Source of the DNA: Polyangium sp. 6x1
GTDB taxonomy: Bacteria > Myxococcota_A > Polyangia > Polyangiales > Polyangiaceae
NCBI RefSeq assembly: GCF_029946515.1
Contig: NZ_JARZHH010000052.1
Coordinates: forward strand, 1 to 64,000
DNA length: 64,000 nucleotides
Reading direction: 5' to 3'
The translations under genes were made by a program, and so were the position numbers. The notes under the pieces were generated by a model that ran no database searches, had not been told where the DNA came from, and worked only from the letters and a program-made list of their open reading frames with translations. Shown piece by piece: positions 1-8,702 of this stretch (the first letter of the stretch is position 1; every line of letters starts with the position of its first letter).

Positions 1-13
1 TTTAAAAACTCTC

Positions 14-123
14 CCCGCATCGACTGCGCTTCGCGCAGTCGATGCCTGGAGGTCCAGGGCTGGCCCTGGTCCGGGTCCAGGGGTGGACAACCCCTGGTCG
101 GGGTCCGGGGTGAAACCCCGGCG
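14..123. repeat. Structured intergenic repeat, copy A
   Basis: This is a run of four consecutive hairpins. The stems are 17-29/33-45 (13 bp, 3-nt loop), 54-60/63-69 (2-nt loop), 77-84/90-97 (5-nt loop) and 105-111/115-121 (3-nt loop). The reverse complement recurs at 51937-52047. The two copies match almost base for base over 51-123, while the first hairpin differs in sequence but keeps its pairing. It lies upstream of the pyrophosphatase gene; the gene to the left is outside the window. It could be a bidirectional terminator, a structured RNA or a non-autonomous REP/MITE-like element; sequence alone does not decide. Confidence 0.8.
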
Positions 124-245
124 CTACGTCTGACAGACTTGCTCTGACGCGCGCATCGCGGTAGTGAGCCTCCCCGCGGCTCGCCTTCCAAGCGGATGGG
201 TTCGTGTCGACGAACGCACGGGCGAATGGCCGCGTAGGCTCCTTC

Positions 246-2537
246 ATGACCGAGCTTGCGCTCATTCTCGGCATCAGCCTGCTCGGCATCGGGTTCGCGG
301 GGTACCTCGCGCGCTGGGTGCTTGGTTGCCCTACGGGTGAGGGGGACATGCCTCGCGTGGCTGCTCGTGTTCGTGCGGCTGCGGCGTTCTTCACCAAGCG
401 TTTGCGGGGCACCATCCTTGCGGTCTCGGCGGTGCTTGGTGGTGGCATCTTCCTCGCGTATGGGCTTGCTCGGCAGAAGCCTGAGGCGCAGGCGTTCCCG
501 CCGCTCGAGCTCGGGGCTTGGCTCACGCTCTCCTTTGCTCTCGGGGTTGGCTCGGCTGTGGCGGCTGCGCAGGTTGCTGCTTGGATGGCCACGCGTGCGA
601 ACGTCCGGGCGGCGAGTGGGGCCCGCCGATCGCTCGATCATGCGCTGCAGATTGCCATCCGTGGGGGCGCGGTCTCGGGGCTGTTTTCCGTCTCGCTCGG
701 GCTCGTCGGGCTTGTCGGCCTCTTTGCTGCGGTCTTTGCGCAGAAGGGCGGGTTCTCGGCGGAGCCTGGCGCTGCGTTGAAGCTCGCTCCTTCGATTCCG
801 CTCGTCATCGCGGGGTATGCGCTCGGCGGCTCGTTTGCCGCGCTCATCGCTGAGCTTGGCGGCGGCGCTTTTGCGAAGAGCGCGGACATGGGCGCTGATC
901 TTGCTGGCAAGGAGCTCGGGTTGCCCGAGGATGATGCGCGGAATCCCGCTACCATCGCTGACCTGGCCGGGGATTGCGCGGGTGAGGGCGCGGGCAAGGC
1001 TGCGGCTGCGTTTGCTTCGACCACGGCGGAGAACCTTGGCGCGATGTTGATCGCGGCCTCTGTGTTTCGCCAGAACGAGGGCATCCCGAGTGTCCTCTCG
1101 ATCATGCTCTTCCCGGTCGTCACGCGCGCGTTTGGCGTGCTCGCTGCGATGTTCGGGGTGATGGTCGTGCGCACGGATGACCGTGAAGACCCGATGAATG
1201 CGCTTGCTCGGGGCCTCTTCGTCACGGCGCTGCTCGGCGCGGTGGGCACGGCGGGGGCGGCCAAGTGGCTGCTCGGCAAGCACTGGCTGCCGCTCTTCGG
1301 CGCCGCGGCCGTGGGCATGGCTGCCGGGATCCTCCTGCTCTTCGTGGCGCAGTACTACACGGAGCAGCGCTACCGGCCCGTTCGTGAGATCGCCGAAGCT
1401 GCGCGCGTTGGCTCGCCGCTCGCGCTCTTGCGCGGGGCGTCGGTGGGGCTCGACAGCGCGCTTGCTCCGCTCGTGATCCTCGGGACGGCTGTTGCGTCGG
1501 CGCACGTGCTCGGCGCGCGCACGGGCCTCGAGGGCGGCGGTGCGCTCGGCATCGCTGTCGCCACGATGGGGCTGCTCGGCACGGCTGCTTACGCGCTCGC
1601 GATGGCTGGCTTCGCTCCGATCATCGACAGCGCGGGCGGGATTGTGGAGATGACCATCGGGCGCGAGCGCCCCGACGTGCGCGGCCGGACCGTGGTCCTC
1701 GACGCTGTCGGCAACACGGCGAAGGCGTTTGCCAGGGCGCATATGGGCGCGGCCGCGCTGCTCGCGACGTCGATGCTCGTGTCGGTCTGGCTGGACGAGG
1801 CCAAGCGGCGGCTGCCTGCGGGCAAACCGGCGGCGGCGACGGCGACGGCGCTCGCGGTGGGCCGGCCGGAGGTGTACCTCGGCGCGGCGGTCGGCATCGT
1901 CCTGGTCATCTGGTTTGCGTCGCGGTGCATCGGCGGTGTGTCGCGCGCGGCGCGGCGTGTGCTGGAGGAGGCGCGCCGGCAGGTCAACGCGCCCTCGTCG
2001 CTCGGGACGAGCACGGCCTGGACGCCGCCGCACCCGCGGGCTTCGCGGTCGAGGCAGTCTTCGGCGCCTGCTACGCGGGGCGGGCTTGCGGCGCCCGACC
2101 TGGACGCCTGTGTGGAGCTCGGCAGCCGCGCCGCGCTCGGCCATGCGATCACGCCGGCCCTGGTCGCCGCCTCGGTGCCGATCGCGGTGGGACTGGGCTT
2201 GCGCTTCGCCGGAACGGAAGATAATCCTCTAGCCGTTGCCGACGCGGTCGCTGCCTTGATCCTGGCCGCGACGATCGCAGGCGTCCTGGGCGCGCTCCTG
2301 CTCGGCAATGCGGGGGGCGCTTGGGACAACGCGAAGAAGTACATCGTGACCGGGGCGCACGGCGGGCGGTACCTCGTCGACGAGACGGGCGCGCGGGTCG
2401 ACAACCCGACGTACATCGCGGCGGCCTTCGGTGACACGGTCGGCGATCCGCTGAAGGACGCGGCCGGGCCCGCGATCCACGTGCTCGTGAAAATGCTTCC
2501 CGTGGTCACGCTCGTCTTTTTGCCGTTCTTCGTCTAG
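246..2537 (+). CDS. hppA: Membrane-bound proton-translocating pyrophosphatase, divergent
   Basis: This 763-residue polytopic membrane protein belongs to the family that couples hydrolysis of pyrophosphate to ion pumping across the inner membrane. Visible family blocks are the GGGAFAKSADMGADLAGK region (about residues 205-222), EDDARNPATIAD just after it, a YTE..YRPV block, DSAGGIVEM, LDAVGNTAKA and, near the C-terminus, NAGGAWDNAKKY and GDTVGDPLKDAAGP. The Lys in GNTAKA is the residue typical of potassium-independent members. The core motif usually read as DNVGDNVGDCAG is here DLAGDCAGEGAGK, so one metal-site Asp is Glu and the Asp normally in DLF is Ala. The ATG at 246 begins a hydrophobic segment and is preferred to the GTG at 204. 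Confidence 0.88.
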   Translation: MTELALILGISLLGIGFAGYLARWVLGCPTGEGDMPRVAARVRAAAAFFTKRLRGTILAVSAVLGGGIFLAYGLARQKPEAQAFPPLELGAWLTLSFALGVGSAVAAAQVAAWMATRANVRAASGARRSLDHALQIAIRGGAVSGLFSVSLGLVGLVGLFAAVFAQKGGFSAEPGAALKLAPSIPLVIAGYALGGSFAALIAELGGGAFAKSADMGADLAGKELGLPEDDARNPATIADLAGDCAGEGAGKAAAAFASTTAENLGAMLIAASVFRQNEGIPSVLSIMLFPVVTRAFGVLAAMFGVMVVRTDDREDPMNALARGLFVTALLGAVGTAGAAKWLLGKHWLPLFGAAAVGMAAGILLLFVAQYYTEQRYRPVREIAEAARVGSPLALLRGASVGLDSALAPLVILGTAVASAHVLGARTGLEGGGALGIAVATMGLLGTAAYALAMAGFAPIIDSAGGIVEMTIGRERPDVRGRTVVLDAVGNTAKAFARAHMGAAALLATSMLVSVWLDEAKRRLPAGKPAAATATALAVGRPEVYLGAAVGIVLVIWFASRCIGGVSRAARRVLEEARRQVNAPSSLGTSTAWTPPHPRASRSRQSSAPATRGGLAAPDLDACVELGSRAALGHAITPALVAASVPIAVGLGLRFAGTEDNPLAVADAVAALILAATIAGVLGALLLGNAGGAWDNAKKYIVTGAHGGRYLVDETGARVDNPTYIAAAFGDTVGDPLKDAAGPAIHVLVKMLPVVTLVFLPFFV

Positions 2538-2609
2538 CCCGCGCCAGAAGGCGCGAACCCCCTGATCGACGCGCCCGCTCGCCGCGGGACAAACCCCCCC
2601 CATTCAAAC

Positions 2610-5600
2610 GTGCCGCCTCCGATCACCGACGCACTCTCCACCTTGAGCGACCGCGGGCTGCGCCGTTTGCTCGGCGCCCGCACGTTCCTACGCGGACTCG
2701 AATACTTCCGAAGGCGCGTCGTCGAGGACATCGACGTCCAGGAAATGAGCGCGAGCGGCGTCGTCCGCGCGAGCGACTCCGAGCCGTATCCGGTGAAGGT
2801 CGAGCTCACGCCGGACGGCATCAAGTCGTACTGCTCGTGCCCGACGTTCTCGAAGGGGGGCCAGCACTGCAAGCACGTCGCTGCGCTGCTCATCACGCTG
2901 CGGGATCAGGCCCGCGGCGCGCAGCCGCGGCGCGATCCCGTGCCCGCCCCGATGATGCCGCAGACCGCGCACGCCGGCGGCGATGCGCTGAAGCGCGTGC
3001 GCAGGCGCGATCGTCCGCGCGGCTCGCAGCCGCCGCTCGGTAGCCCCGGCCCGGGCGCCCCGATGGGGCACATGGGCGCAAGCGAGAGGACCTCGATGGC
3101 CGCGATGGGACCGCCCGGCTCGTCCGTGATCACCGCCCCGCAGCACGACGCGACGGCGAAACAAACCGGCATCGGCGCGTGGCTTCCGCCCGAGGGGCTC
3201 GGCGGCTCGCGGCGCGTGGAGTTCCGCCTGCACGTCCGACAGGGCGCGCTCACGGTCACGGTGCTCGACGCCGACGCGCGCGTGCCGATCCTCCCCTCGA
3301 CGGCGCTCGCCTGGCAGGCGCTTTATCCGACACCCGATCGTGATGCCTTGCGCCTCCTTGCTCGCTTCGAGAGCGGCAATCCGCGCCATCCCGCGGTCGA
3401 CGTGCGCGGCGAGGATGTCGCCGAGCTCTTGCCCTTGCTCGAAGGCCAGCGCGTCTTGCTCGAGCCTGCGCTCATGCAGCTCCGCTTCGCCGAGGAGCCG
3501 CTGCGTCCGCGCTTCGATCTCGAGACCGTCGGCGGCGACACGATCATCGTGAAGGCGAGCTTCGAGCGGCCGACGGACAAGCGCCGCTTCACGCTGCTCC
3601 AGGGCGGCTGGTTCGAGGGCTGGCCCGGCTGGCACGTCGACACGCAGGAGGGCATCGCGCGGCGGCTCGACAAGCGCGTCTCGCCGGCCGCGATGCGCAG
3701 GCTCTTGCGCTCGCCCACGATCGGCGAGCCGATGCGCGACCTCGTGCGCCTGATCATGCAGGGCTTGCCGAAGGTCGCGCTGGAGGTCGGCGCGGAGCTG
3801 CCGGAGCTCTCGCAGATCGCGGACGTCGTGGATTTGCCCCCGACGTTCCGCATGCGCGCGGGCGGCTCGCTCGTCGAGGCGCACGTGCAGCTCTACGCCG
3901 CGTATGGCGAGGAGGAAGTGCAGGTCCGCGCCGACGGGATCTCGCCGCCCGTGCTCATCCAGCCGCCCGAGGAGGGCATGAAGCGCGCGCGTTGCGTGCG
4001 CGTCGACATCGCGTTGCAGCAGGAGGCGGCGGCGCGGCTGCTCGGCCTTGGCCTCAAGCCCGACGAGACGGGCCAGGAGTTCGTGGCGAGCGGCGACGCG
4101 GCAATCCGCTTCTGGAGCGAGGGCCTCGCGGAGCTGCCCGAGGACTGGGATCTCTTCGTACCAGAGGACCTCGTCGACACGCAGGTCCGGCACAAGCCGC
4201 TCGGCGTCTTCGCCAAGGTCACGAGCGGGATGGACTGGCTCAACGTGCGGCTCTCGTTCGAGAGCGAGGGCATCGCCGTCGATCGCGACGAGCTGCGCCG
4301 CTGTCTCACCGAGGGCAAGAAGTACGTGCGCCTTTCGGACGGCTCGTTCGCGCCGCTCGATCCGGACAGCATCCGCGCGATGCTCGACCGCGAGATCGAG
4401 CTCATGACGGCGGCCGGCCGCACCGGAAAGCTCCCGCTCGCGCACGCGGGCCGCATCCAGGAGCTGCTCGCGCAGGTGAACGGCTCGAGCGTGGCGCAGG
4501 GCGCGCGCGAGCTTTTCCACAAGCTCTCCAGCATCGAGGAGATCGAGAGCACGAAGAAGCCCCGCGCGCTCAAGGCGACCTTGCGTCCGTACCAGGAGGC
4601 GGGTCTGTCGTGGCTCAAGTTCATCCACGACATCGGCTCGGGCGGCGTGCTCGCGGACGACATGGGCCTCGGCAAGACGGTGCAGACGATCGCGCTGCTC
4701 CTCAGCGTCAAGCAGGAGGAGAAGCACGTCAAAGCGCTGATCGTGGCCCCGACGAGCGTCGTGACGAACTGGGAGCGCGAGCTCGTCCGGTTCGCGCCGA
4801 CGCTCAAGGTGGCGCTCTGGCACGGCGCGGATCGCAAGGACCAGATCGAGGAGGTCCAGGAGGCCGAGGTCATCATCACGAGCTACGCGCTGCTCCGCCG
4901 CGACGAGGAGTTCCTCGCGAAGCTCGACCTCACGTACGCGATCCTCGACGAGGCGCAGCACATCAAGAACCCGCTCTCCGCGACCGCGGCGGCCGCGAAG
5001 CGCCTCAAGGCGCGCCGCCGGCTCGCGCTGACGGGCACGCCGATCGAGAACCGCCTCTCCGAGATCTGGTCGATCTTCGACTTCGTCTCGCCGGGCCTGC
5101 TCGGCACGCTCGACAAGTTCGAGGCGCGCCTCGCGCGGCCGATCGAGGCCGGCGACTACAAGACCGCGCAGCGCCTGCGGCAGATCATCCACCCGTTCAT
5201 CCTGCGCCGTACGAAGCAGGAGGTCGCCAAGGACCTGCCCGAGAAGATCGAGACCGATCAGATCTGCGATCTCACGGGCGATCAGCGGTCGATCTACATG
5301 CAGGTCGCGCGTGAGGTGCGGGCCCAGGTGCTCGGCGAGGTGGAGCGCGTCGGCATCGCCAAGAGCCAGCTCCAGATCCTCGCGGGCCTCACGCGGCTGC
5401 GCCAGGCGGCCTGCGATCCGCGGCTCCTCGGCCTCCCGCGCGAGTTCTCGGACGAGGACTCGGGCAAGCTCGTGGCGCTGCGCGAGCTCATCGCGAACGC
5501 GGTCGAGGGCGGCCACAAGGTGCTCGTCTTCAGCCAGTTCGTGATGATGCTGAAGATCATCGAGCGGGCGATGAAGGAGGACGGCGTGCCCTACGAGTAC

Positions 5601-5972
5601 CTCGACGGCGCGACGAAGGATCGCGCGGAGCGCGTGGAGCGCTTCCAGAGCGATCCGACGGTGCCGGTCTTCCTGATCAGCCTGAAGGCCGGCGGCACGG
5701 GCCTGAACCTGACGGCGGCGGACACGGTCATCCACTTCGATCCGTGGTGGAACCCGGCCGTGGAGCAGCAGGCGACGGATCGCGCGCACCGCATCGGACA
5801 AACGCGCGTCGTGACGGCCTACCGCCTCGTCGCGGAGGGGACGATCGAGGAGAAGATCCTGCAGCTCAAGGCGAAGAAGCGCGAGCTCGTGGCCTCGGTC
5901 CTCAGCGAGGATCAGGGCGGCGCCAAGAAGCTCACGAAGGCCGACGTGGAGGAGCTCTTCGCCGTCGATTGA
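2610..5972 (+). CDS. SWIM zinc finger plus SNF2-family helicase
   Basis: This 1120-residue protein is a Swi2/Snf2-type DNA-dependent ATPase expected to move along or remodel protein-DNA complexes in the cytoplasm. An N-terminal SWIM zinc finger is visible as C75-x-C77 ... C87-x-H89. A long middle region, with a low-complexity linker near residues 95-190, leads to the ATPase core. Walker A is DDMGLGKT near residue 684, the Walker B box is DEAQ near 780, and the C-terminal helicase half ends in GLNLTAADTVIHFDPWWNP and DRAHRIGQ. SWIM-SNF2 proteins of about 1000-1150 residues are a recognised bacterial group. The start is a GTG. The gene follows the pyrophosphatase by 72 bp and ends at a strong hairpin shared with the convergent motor operon. 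Confidence 0.9.
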   Translation: MPPPITDALSTLSDRGLRRLLGARTFLRGLEYFRRRVVEDIDVQEMSASGVVRASDSEPYPVKVELTPDGIKSYCSCPTFSKGGQHCKHVAALLITLRDQARGAQPRRDPVPAPMMPQTAHAGGDALKRVRRRDRPRGSQPPLGSPGPGAPMGHMGASERTSMAAMGPPGSSVITAPQHDATAKQTGIGAWLPPEGLGGSRRVEFRLHVRQGALTVTVLDADARVPILPSTALAWQALYPTPDRDALRLLARFESGNPRHPAVDVRGEDVAELLPLLEGQRVLLEPALMQLRFAEEPLRPRFDLETVGGDTIIVKASFERPTDKRRFTLLQGGWFEGWPGWHVDTQEGIARRLDKRVSPAAMRRLLRSPTIGEPMRDLVRLIMQGLPKVALEVGAELPELSQIADVVDLPPTFRMRAGGSLVEAHVQLYAAYGEEEVQVRADGISPPVLIQPPEEGMKRARCVRVDIALQQEAAARLLGLGLKPDETGQEFVASGDAAIRFWSEGLAELPEDWDLFVPEDLVDTQVRHKPLGVFAKVTSGMDWLNVRLSFESEGIAVDRDELRRCLTEGKKYVRLSDGSFAPLDPDSIRAMLDREIELMTAAGRTGKLPLAHAGRIQELLAQVNGSSVAQGARELFHKLSSIEEIESTKKPRALKATLRPYQEAGLSWLKFIHDIGSGGVLADDMGLGKTVQTIALLLSVKQEEKHVKALIVAPTSVVTNWERELVRFAPTLKVALWHGADRKDQIEEVQEAEVIITSYALLRRDEEFLAKLDLTYAILDEAQHIKNPLSATAAAAKRLKARRRLALTGTPIENRLSEIWSIFDFVSPGLLGTLDKFEARLARPIEAGDYKTAQRLRQIIHPFILRRTKQEVAKDLPEKIETDQICDLTGDQRSIYMQVAREVRAQVLGEVERVGIAKSQLQILAGLTRLRQAACDPRLLGLPREFSDEDSGKLVALRELIANAVEGGHKVLVFSQFVMMLKIIERAMKEDGVPYEYLDGATKDRAERVERFQSDPTVPVFLISLKAGGTGLNLTAADTVIHFDPWWNPAVEQQATDRAHRIGQTRVVTAYRLVAEGTIEEKILQLKAKKRELVASVLSEDQGGAKKLTKADVEELFAVD

Positions 5973-5995
5973 CGGGCGAGGGCGAGGGGATGGGG

Positions 5996-6032
5996 AAGGG
6001 CCCGCGCGCCGCGTTCTGCGGCCGCGGGCCTT
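5996..6032. terminator. Bidirectional hairpin between convergent genes
   Basis: A GC-rich stem pairs 5996-6006 with 6023-6032, and an inner stem pairs 6008-6012 with 6018-6022 around a GTTCT loop. An A-rich left flank and a T-rich right flank (CTTACTTCTTCC) allow use on both strands. It lies between the helicase gene and the leftward motor operon and overlaps the last two bases of the ExbD-like stop codon. Confidence 0.6.
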
Positions 6033-6693
6033 ACTTCTTCCCGCTCAGGATCATCAGGTGGTACTTGCCGAACTCGCTCTGGCCGAGGGTGTAGAGCACC
6101 TCGATGAGCAGCCGGTAGGGCGTGGTCTTGTCGGCGACGATGCGCGCCTCGGACGTGGACGGGTCGAGGCCCTTCGCCGCGCGGACGGCCTTGTCGATCT
6201 CGCGCGCGTGCTGGAGCGAGTTCGCCAGCGGCACGATGTAGAGGTCGTTCGGGCCGCTGCGCTTGTGCTTGGCGTCGATGCCCGACTGCGCGAGCTGCTC
6301 GCGGCTGGGCAACGTGACGACCGGCGTGGACTCTTCGCCGACCAGGATCTGCGTCTTCGAGACGACGACGAGCACGCCCTCGTCGCTCGGCTCGCCGACC
6401 ATCACGGACTGCGGCAGGCGGAGGTCGTCGGACTGCGGGATCGCGCCGGCGGACGAGGCGAGGCTCTTGAGCAAGAAGACCAGGATGATGGTCATCAGGT
6501 CGAGCATCGCCGTGATGTTGAGGAAGTCGATCTCGGGCTCGCGCGCGTTCTTCCGCTTCGCCTTCCGGAGGGCGGCCTTGTACTTGACGATGCTGCCCTT
6601 CTGGGCTTGCGCGGGCTTCGGGCGCGGCGGCTGGCGCGGCGCGTTCGGCCCGCTGTCTTGCGGGTCCTGATCGAAGGTCTCTTCGGTGCTCAT
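6031..6693 (-). CDS. ExbD/TolR-type proton-channel protein (left motor, second R)
   Basis: This 220-residue protein has a Pro- and Lys-rich cytoplasmic N-terminus, one membrane helix and a periplasmic domain. The helix (about residues 57-77) carries Asp65 in the context TAMLDLMTIILVF, the acidic residue that ExbD/TolR/MotB proteins need for proton flow. It is the last gene of the leftward TolQ-R-R operon and overlaps the preceding R gene by 4 bp (ATGA). With its partners it probably forms a proton-driven motor like AglRQS or TolQR. The N-terminal extension of about 50 residues before the helix is longer than usual and very basic. The exact partner machine is not visible. Confidence 0.85.
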   Translation of the reverse strand: MSTEETFDQDPQDSGPNAPRQPPRPKPAQAQKGSIVKYKAALRKAKRKNAREPEIDFLNITAMLDLMTIILVFLLKSLASSAGAIPQSDDLRLPQSVMVGEPSDEGVLVVVSKTQILVGEESTPVVTLPSREQLAQSGIDAKHKRSGPNDLYIVPLANSLQHAREIDKAVRAAKGLDPSTSEARIVADKTTPYRLLIEVLYTLGQSEFGKYHLMILSGKK

Positions 6694-7253
6694 CGCGCCA
6701 CCCCGAAGTGCACGTCCTTGAAGAGCTCCTCTTCGCCGTCTTTCCGGAGCGCGTCCATCGTGTCGATGATCGTGCCGTACTCGACGCCCGGGTTCGCGGT
6801 GATGGTCACCTGGGTCTCCTCCTTGAACTCGGGGGCCGCGTTCTTGAGCCGCTTCGCGCAGCTCGTGACGGCGGCGAAGTCGTTCACGCCGCCCTCGCGC
6901 ATCGGGATCGTGATGCCGGCGCCGATGCCCTGACAGCCCGGGGCGATGTTGCCGCTCGAGGTCTTGAGCGAGATCCCCTGCGTCGTGATGAACGCCGAGA
7001 GGTTCAGCGCCTTGGTCGCCACGTCGCTCCGACCCTTGCCGCCGATGGCGGGCGGGGTCGTGTCGATCGAGGCGATGAAGGTGACCGAGACGCTGGCGAG
7101 CACGAACATCATCACGTTCGTGATGATGTCGAGGAAGGGCACGATGTTGAGCTCACCCGCCTCCTCGCCCGGCTCCGGATCTTTCGGCTGAGAAAGCCGC
7201 CGGATGCGCGATTTCTGCGAGGCGCTGAGCGGAGCGTCGGGGGTCTCGGCCAT
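6690..7253 (-). CDS. ExbD/TolR-type proton-channel protein (left motor, first R)
   Basis: This 187-residue protein has one membrane helix (about residues 36-60) with Asp42 in the context NIVPFLDIITNVM, typical of ExbD/TolR. The periplasmic part contains two Cys residues (in GCQG and SCAKR) that could form a disulfide. It starts 10 bp after the TolQ-like gene and overlaps the second R gene by 4 bp, so the three proteins are probably made together. Two different R subunits with one Q subunit is the arrangement of the AglR-AglQ-AglS gliding motor of Myxococcus. Whether this copy drives motility or envelope energisation cannot be told from sequence. Confidence 0.85.
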   Translation of the reverse strand: MAETPDAPLSASQKSRIRRLSQPKDPEPGEEAGELNIVPFLDIITNVMMFVLASVSVTFIASIDTTPPAIGGKGRSDVATKALNLSAFITTQGISLKTSSGNIAPGCQGIGAGITIPMREGGVNDFAAVTSCAKRLKNAAPEFKEETQVTITANPGVEYGTIIDTMDALRKDGEEELFKDVHFGVAR

Positions 7254-7263
7254 GGGCGACGCT

Positions 7264-7935
7264 CTAGAAGTTCGGCTTGGCGATCGTCAGCAGGTTGAAC
7301 ACGCGCTCGGTGGTCGACTCGAGATCGTGCTGGATGTTCTTCGACCGCGTGTGGAGAAGGACGTGCGCGATCATGCAGAGCACGGCGATGCCGAGGCCGA
7401 ACGCCGTGTTGTACATGGCCTCCGCGATGCCGTTCGAGAGCATCTGCTGCTTGACGGCGGCGGAGAGGCCGGGGGCCGAGATCGAGGCGAAGGTCTTGAT
7501 GAGACCGCTGACGGTGCCGATGAGGCCGATCAGGGTGGCGATGTTCGCGAGGGACCAGAGCAGCCCGACGCGCTTTTCGACGGCGGGCTTGAGCTCGGAG
7601 AGCTTCTCGCTGAGGGCCGCGTCGATCTCGTCGGCGCCCTTGCTCGCCTGCGTGAGGCCGGCCTTGACGAGCTGGAGGATCGGGTAGTCGCCTGCGTCGC
7701 AGAGCTTGATGGCGCGGTCGATGTTGCCTGCGACCACGAGCTTCTTGATCTGGGCGAAGAACTCCTTGGAGTTCACGCGGTAGCGATCGAGCTGGAAGTA
7801 CGCGCGCTCGATGATGACGGTCACCACGATCGCCGAGACGACGAGGTTCATCACGAGGAAGGTGGGGTTCTCCTTGATGGCCCCCCACATCCCGACCTCT
7901 CCTCCTTCGGACGCCAACATGAACAGGTGACGCAT
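7264..7935 (-). CDS. MotA/TolQ/ExbB-type proton-channel protein (left motor)
   Basis: This 223-residue inner-membrane protein has the TolQ/ExbB layout: a first helix near residues 19-40, a cytoplasmic loop, then two helices around NIATLIGLIGTVSGLIKTF and AFGLGIAVLCMIAHVLL. The LIGLIGTVSG stretch carries the conserved Thr that lines the proton path in this family. It is the first gene of the leftward Q-R-R operon, which faces a second copy (8703-10771) across a 767-bp gene-free region. The start at 7935 has a GAAAGGGA stretch a little upstream; an internal ATG at 7920 lacks one. It is called as an AglR/TolQ homologue by architecture and context. Confidence 0.85.
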   Translation of the reverse strand: MRHLFMLASEGGEVGMWGAIKENPTFLVMNLVVSAIVVTVIIERAYFQLDRYRVNSKEFFAQIKKLVVAGNIDRAIKLCDAGDYPILQLVKAGLTQASKGADEIDAALSEKLSELKPAVEKRVGLLWSLANIATLIGLIGTVSGLIKTFASISAPGLSAAVKQQMLSNGIAEAMYNTAFGLGIAVLCMIAHVLLHTRSKNIQHDLESTTERVFNLLTIAKPNF

Positions 7936-8702
7936 CCTCGCAGTCCCTTTCTCCCTACCAAGTCACCAGAGCGCCACGAACCGTGGTTATGCCCTACGCG
8001 CAAAAGTCGCGTTCGGGCGCGACTATAGCCGTCGCTCGATCTCCCAGGCAAGCGACAGAGGAGCGTGTGAGCGGAGCCCCTCCCGCATCGTGACGTGGGC
8101 TGCTTGGGCTTCGTCCGATGAGGCTGGATCCTTCCAAGTTCGTGGGGAACGTGCGGTGTTTACCGCATGGCTCGCGCGATCTCGACCAAATGTTGCTTGA
8201 CGAGAGAGGGTCTGAATCGCGAAGATGCCGGTCGCCTGGGCGATGAAGCTTCAACGTGGGCCGATTCGCGCTGGGTCGACGGAGACGATGATCCACGGAT
8301 ACCGGCCATTTGCCCCGTTCGGATGCGGACGGGTAGACTGGCCCCGGAACATGCGAGCTCGTGAGATGTCACGGGATCTCGTGCTCCATCTGGGATCATC
8401 TCGACGAAGACACACGAGACGGAACGAAGCCAAACACCCTACTTGCGTTGGGGCGAGCGGCTCGGCTAGCGTCCTGGTTCGCTTGGATGCCTTGGCCGAA
8501 GTCGCACCCTCCCCAGCGATGCAACGAAGCGGAATTCAACGCGGAGAGCAACGAGCGGGGCGCGGGGCGCGAGGCCGCGACGGCCAGCGCGATCGCACGA
8601 AGACCGTCGCAGGAAACTGCCGCATTCGATCCGGAATGGCTTTCATGTAGAGTGCGACACCTCGGCCCGAGCGGACGCGAGGCAAGCTGGAGGACCTGAC
8701 AA
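7936..8702. other. 767-bp gene-free region between divergent motor operons
   Basis: No convincing gene was seen on either strand; short frames here lack ribosome-binding sites and family features. The region must hold promoters for both motor operons. I could not place -35/-10 or -24/-12 boxes with confidence. The right end carries a clear GGAGG (8689-8693) for the TolQ-like gene at 8703. Its length is unusual for this gene-dense window and would allow a small RNA or extended regulatory sites. Confidence 0.6.

Noticed and set aside
204-245. Upstream GTG start for the pyrophosphatase
   Set aside because: The extra 14 residues are polar and not hydrophobic-helix-like, whereas the ATG at 246 begins directly before the first membrane helix.
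2688-5801. 1037-residue open frame on the minus strand opposite the SNF2 helicase
   Set aside because: It is antisense to a gene with clear helicase motifs. Its translation is Arg/Leu/Glu/Asp-rich low complexity with no family features, as expected of GC-rich shadow frames.
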